NCBI RefSeq assembly: GCF_900115145.1
Contig: NZ_FOVL01000002.1
Coordinates: 62,001 to 126,000, forward strand
DNA: 64,000 nt
From: Salegentibacter flavus
Lineage (GTDB): Bacteria > Bacteroidota > Bacteroidia > Flavobacteriales > Flavobacteriaceae
Direction of reading: 5' to 3'
Shown here one piece after another: positions 61,352-64,000 of this stretch. The position numbers and the translations under genes were made by a program. Numbering within the stretch: position 1 is the first letter of the stretch; each line of letters opens with the position of its first letter. The notes beneath the pieces are model-generated. The model worked only from the letters and a program-made list of their open reading frames with translations, searched no databases and was not told the origin of the DNA.

Positions 61352-63919
61352 ATGAATAGAATTACTTCGGACTTTATTTTAAAGCTAAAACGATTTCATC
61401 TTCAGATTTTTATTTTTCTCCTGTTTTCTTCAACATTAAGCGGGCAGGAAACTTTCCCGGAATATGATGAACTCAATGTAGAAATGAGTGTACCGCGATT
61501 GGGGACAGTTGAGATTCCGATTGCCATTAAGGGCCAGGATGCGTATTTACCGGTTCAGGAATTATTCGATTTCCTGAAGATAAAAAATGAGGTGACTGCT
61601 GAAGGGATTACGGGCTTTATCGTTCATCCGGATTCCACCTACAGCATAAATTTTCAGGATAATTATATTCAGTTTAAAGATGAGGAATACGAGCTGGAAG
61701 CTTCAGACTTTATCGAAACCCCGATGGGGAATTACCTCAAATCGAATTACTTCGGAGATGTTTTCGGACTCGACACTCAGTTTTCTTTTCGAAGCCTTTC
61801 CGTAGAACTCGATACTGAGTTGGAATTGCCGGTGATCAAAGAAATGCGTCTCAAAAAGATGCGGGAGAGCCTTAACCGCGTGCGGGGAGTAGTGGAACCC
61901 GATACTACTATCGCGAGAAGATATCCGTTTTTTAAACCTGGAACCCTGGACTGGGGCGTGGTGACCACCCAGCAGAGTGATTTTGAAAATGATAACAGAC
62001 TTAGTCTGGGACTGGGTACGATGTTCCTCGGGGGAGAGACCAATTTAATGCTGAATTACTCTTCCAGAGTGCCTTTTAATTCCCGAAATCAGTTTTACCA
62101 GTGGCGCTATGTAAATAATGATAGCCGGTTGTTCAAACAAGTAAGTGTGGGGCGGATTTTCACCCGGGCCACCTCTTCTCTGTTTGCACCGGTTAGCGGG
62201 GTGCAGGTGAGCAACAGCCCTATGCAAAACCGGAGGTCTTTCGGTACTTATCAGCTTAACGATTATACCGAGCCTCGCTGGACGGTGGAGCTCTATGTGA
62301 ACAATGTACTTATAGATTTCACCCAGGCCGATGCTTCGGGCTTCTATTCCTTTGAAGTACCACTTATGTATGGAAATACCGCGGTGAGTCTGCGTTTTTA
62401 CGGCCCCTGGGGAGAGGAACGGGTTGAGGAAAGAGTGATCAATATTCCTTATAATTTTGTTCCGAAGAACGAGGTAGAATACACCCTGAGCGCCGGAATT
62501 GTTGAAAATGAAGAATGGCAGCGCTTTTCGCGTTTCAACCTTAATTACGGAATAAGCAACGCCATCACCCTTGGGGGTGGGGTGGAATATCTTTCTGAAG
62601 TGACCAGTGGCGAGGTGATGCCTTTTGTGAATTCTTCCGTGCGAATTGCTTCCGGGCTCTTGTTCTCCGGGGAGTATATGTACGGGGTGAAAGGAGAAGG
62701 GGTGTTGAGTTACCGCTCGCCTCAAAACCTTCAGGTAGATCTTAATTATATAAAATATGATGAAAACCAGACGGCGATTAACTTTAATTACCTGGAAGAA
62801 AGAAAAATAAGTTTGTCTACCCCAATTAGAGGGAACAATTTCTCTATGTTCGGGAGGTTCAGCCTCAACCAGATCATTATGCCTACCACAGAGTTCACTA
62901 CCGCGCAAATGCTACTTTCAGGAGCAGTATTTGGGGTGAGCACCAATTTTACAACCTACGGAATCTATAACGACAGGGTAAAGGAGCCAACTATTTACAG
63001 CTCACTTTCCCAAACCTACAGATTGCCAAACCGATTTCTTTTTTCTCCACAGGTACAGTATGATTACAGTCGGTCGCAATTTAATAACCTCATCCTGGAA
63101 CTGGAGCGACCTATCTTTGAAAAAGGATTCCTGAATCTGGCTTATGAAAATAATTTTTTGAGGGACGCTCATATTTTTGAGGTCGGTTTTCGCTATGCGT
63201 TGGATTTCGCTCAGACTTCTCTTACCTCCAGAATTGGAAACAGAAATACCTCTTTTGTACAATCGGCGCGGGGAAGTATGATGCTGGATGACAATACCGG
63301 GCAAATACTTACCAGTAACCGAAGTGCTATGTCTAAGGCGGGCTTAACTATAATTCCGTTTCTGGATTTCAACGGAAATGGGCAGCGGGATCCTATGGAA
63401 CCTGGCGTTCCCGGAATGGAGTTAAAGAACCGCAGCGGAAGGCTTAGCTATCATGAAAACGAAACCATCTTGAGGATTCGGGACCTGCAGCCTTATATTG
63501 ATATGGTGATTGAAATTGATCCGGTGAGTCTGGATAATATCGCCTGGAAGATCTCTAACCCCAAGATCAAGGTGCATACCGTGCCTAACCATTTTCAGGA
63601 GATCCATGTGCCGGTAGAGGTGATGGGAGAAGTGGGAGGTATGGTTTACGTTGATGATAATGGTCTTCGTGGACAAGGCAGGATAATCATAAATATTTTC
63701 GATGAAGACGGAAATAAAGCCGCCAGGATTCTCAGCGAAGGCGATGGTTATTTCACCTACCTCGGATTAAAACCCGGAAAATATACCGCTGAGATCGATC
63801 GGGAGCAACTTGAAAACCTAGGTTACATTTCGGAACCCGAGGCTATTCCCTTTGAAATAAAGATCGATGAATATGGGGATATTGTGGATACGCTGGAATT
63901 TGTTCTTAGTAGTCGGTAG
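61352..63919 (+). CDS. usher-like outer-membrane protein with SdrD-like C-terminal domains
   Basis: 855 residues. A signal peptide is followed by an N-terminal domain (about 40-130: VEIPIAIKGQDAYLPVQELF), a LDTQFSFRSLSVELDTELE motif (about 140-160) as found in divergent fimbrial ushers, then alternating amphipathic strands to about 650 that fit a beta-barrel. At about 671 FLDFNGNGQRDPMEPGVPG is an SdrD-like calcium-binding type repeat and at about 762 GGMVYVDDNGLRGQGRIIIN starts a second prealbumin-like domain, as plug or C-terminal domains of ushers. It would form the secretion pore for the pilin-like subunits. It ends the operon, followed only by TAGTCTT-type 7-nt repeats to the window end. 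Confidence 0.8.
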   Translation: MNRITSDFILKLKRFHLQIFIFLLFSSTLSGQETFPEYDELNVEMSVPRLGTVEIPIAIKGQDAYLPVQELFDFLKIKNEVTAEGITGFIVHPDSTYSINFQDNYIQFKDEEYELEASDFIETPMGNYLKSNYFGDVFGLDTQFSFRSLSVELDTELELPVIKEMRLKKMRESLNRVRGVVEPDTTIARRYPFFKPGTLDWGVVTTQQSDFENDNRLSLGLGTMFLGGETNLMLNYSSRVPFNSRNQFYQWRYVNNDSRLFKQVSVGRIFTRATSSLFAPVSGVQVSNSPMQNRRSFGTYQLNDYTEPRWTVELYVNNVLIDFTQADASGFYSFEVPLMYGNTAVSLRFYGPWGEERVEERVINIPYNFVPKNEVEYTLSAGIVENEEWQRFSRFNLNYGISNAITLGGGVEYLSEVTSGEVMPFVNSSVRIASGLLFSGEYMYGVKGEGVLSYRSPQNLQVDLNYIKYDENQTAINFNYLEERKISLSTPIRGNNFSMFGRFSLNQIIMPTTEFTTAQMLLSGAVFGVSTNFTTYGIYNDRVKEPTIYSSLSQTYRLPNRFLFSPQVQYDYSRSQFNNLILELERPIFEKGFLNLAYENNFLRDAHIFEVGFRYALDFAQTSLTSRIGNRNTSFVQSARGSMMLDDNTGQILTSNRSAMSKAGLTIIPFLDFNGNGQRDPMEPGVPGMELKNRSGRLSYHENETILRIRDLQPYIDMVIEIDPVSLDNIAWKISNPKIKVHTVPNHFQEIHVPVEVMGEVGGMVYVDDNGLRGQGRIIINIFDEDGNKAARILSEGDGYFTYLGLKPGKYTAEIDREQLENLGYISEPEAIPFEIKIDEYGDIVDTLEFVLSSR

Positions 63920-64000
63920 GCTGTAGTCGTTAGTCTTTAGTTTTTAGGCGGTAGATTTTTAAATTATACTGTTTAATGTTCAATGTTTAACGTGATTTTT
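63918..64000. repeat. 7-nt repeats at the right edge
   Basis: TAGTCGT/TAGTCTT/TAGTTTT units follow the usher-like gene, then GTTTAAT/GTTCAAT units near 63970-63985. No gene is visible. Confidence 0.6.

Noticed and set aside
62045-62908. 287-codon minus-strand frame
   Set aside because: It is antisense to the usher-like gene; the long frame is a by-product of the codon usage of the coding strand.

Overview
The window reads as chromosome of a marine-type Flavobacteriaceae (Bacteroidota). This is inferred from a type IX secretion sorting domain, sparse Shine-Dalgarno sites, frequent TTG starts, a few promoter boxes of the TAnnTTTG type, a dodecin, and the overall gene set. It is almost entirely a surface polysaccharide (O-antigen/capsule/exopolysaccharide) locus of about 55 kb, followed by a fimbria-like chaperone-usher operon of about 8.6 kb that runs to the right edge. 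No rRNA, tRNA, transposase or CRISPR array is visible.

Layout. 1-1.3 kb: 3' part of a Wzc-type polysaccharide co-polymerase/tyrosine kinase with a tyrosine-glycine tail. 1.5-7.2 kb: four-helix-bundle protein, pyruvyl transferase, then on the minus strand an asparagine synthase and the nonulosonic acid genes neuA and neuC. 7.8 kb: dodecin. 9.1-11.2 kb: gmd and fcl (GDP-L-fucose). 11.8-17.1 kb, minus strand: two glycosyltransferases, a sulfotransferase, a formyltransferase and a polysaccharide deacetylase. 17.3-33.9 kb, plus strand and in part very AT-rich: phosphoethanolamine-type transferase, GDPD-like protein, glycosyltransferases, a second pyruvyl transferase, ABC exporter (wzm/wzt), a second sulfotransferase and a methyltransferase. 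33.8-34.9 kb, minus: wecB. 35.1-40.3 kb: glycosyltransferases, a methyltransferase-like protein and neuB. 40.8-53.3 kb: glycosyltransferases, an asparagine-synthase homologue lacking the catalytic cysteine, a methyltransferase, an O-antigen ligase/polymerase and a tandem pair of glycosyltransferases. 53.7-55.1 kb: the initiating polyprenyl-phosphate glycosylphosphotransferase.

The genes fit one pathway. The phosphotransferase starts the glycan on undecaprenyl phosphate. The many GT2/GT4 enzymes extend it using GDP-fucose, a CMP-nonulosonate and an N-acetylmannosamine-type sugar. Sulfate, pyruvate, formyl, methyl and phosphoethanolamine groups may decorate it. Wzm/Wzt can export it, and the ligase/polymerase and Wzc-like protein can polymerise or attach it. 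No Wzx flippase is seen in the window.

55.3-63.9 kb encodes three DUF4402-like pilin candidates plus a fourth related small protein, a PapD-like chaperone, a large type IX-sorted protein and an usher-like outer-membrane protein with SdrD-like C-terminal domains. It is the best candidate here for a little-described system.

The intergenic DNA is unusual. It holds (i) at least six copies of a modular, strongly foldable repeat with a shared hairpin head and compensatory base changes between copies, (ii) REP-like hairpins and two near-identical repeats of about 119 bp, (iii) degenerate 7-nt tandem repeats, some of which have entered coding sequences and appear as 7-residue protein repeats, and (iv) a perfect four-tract G-quadruplex motif.
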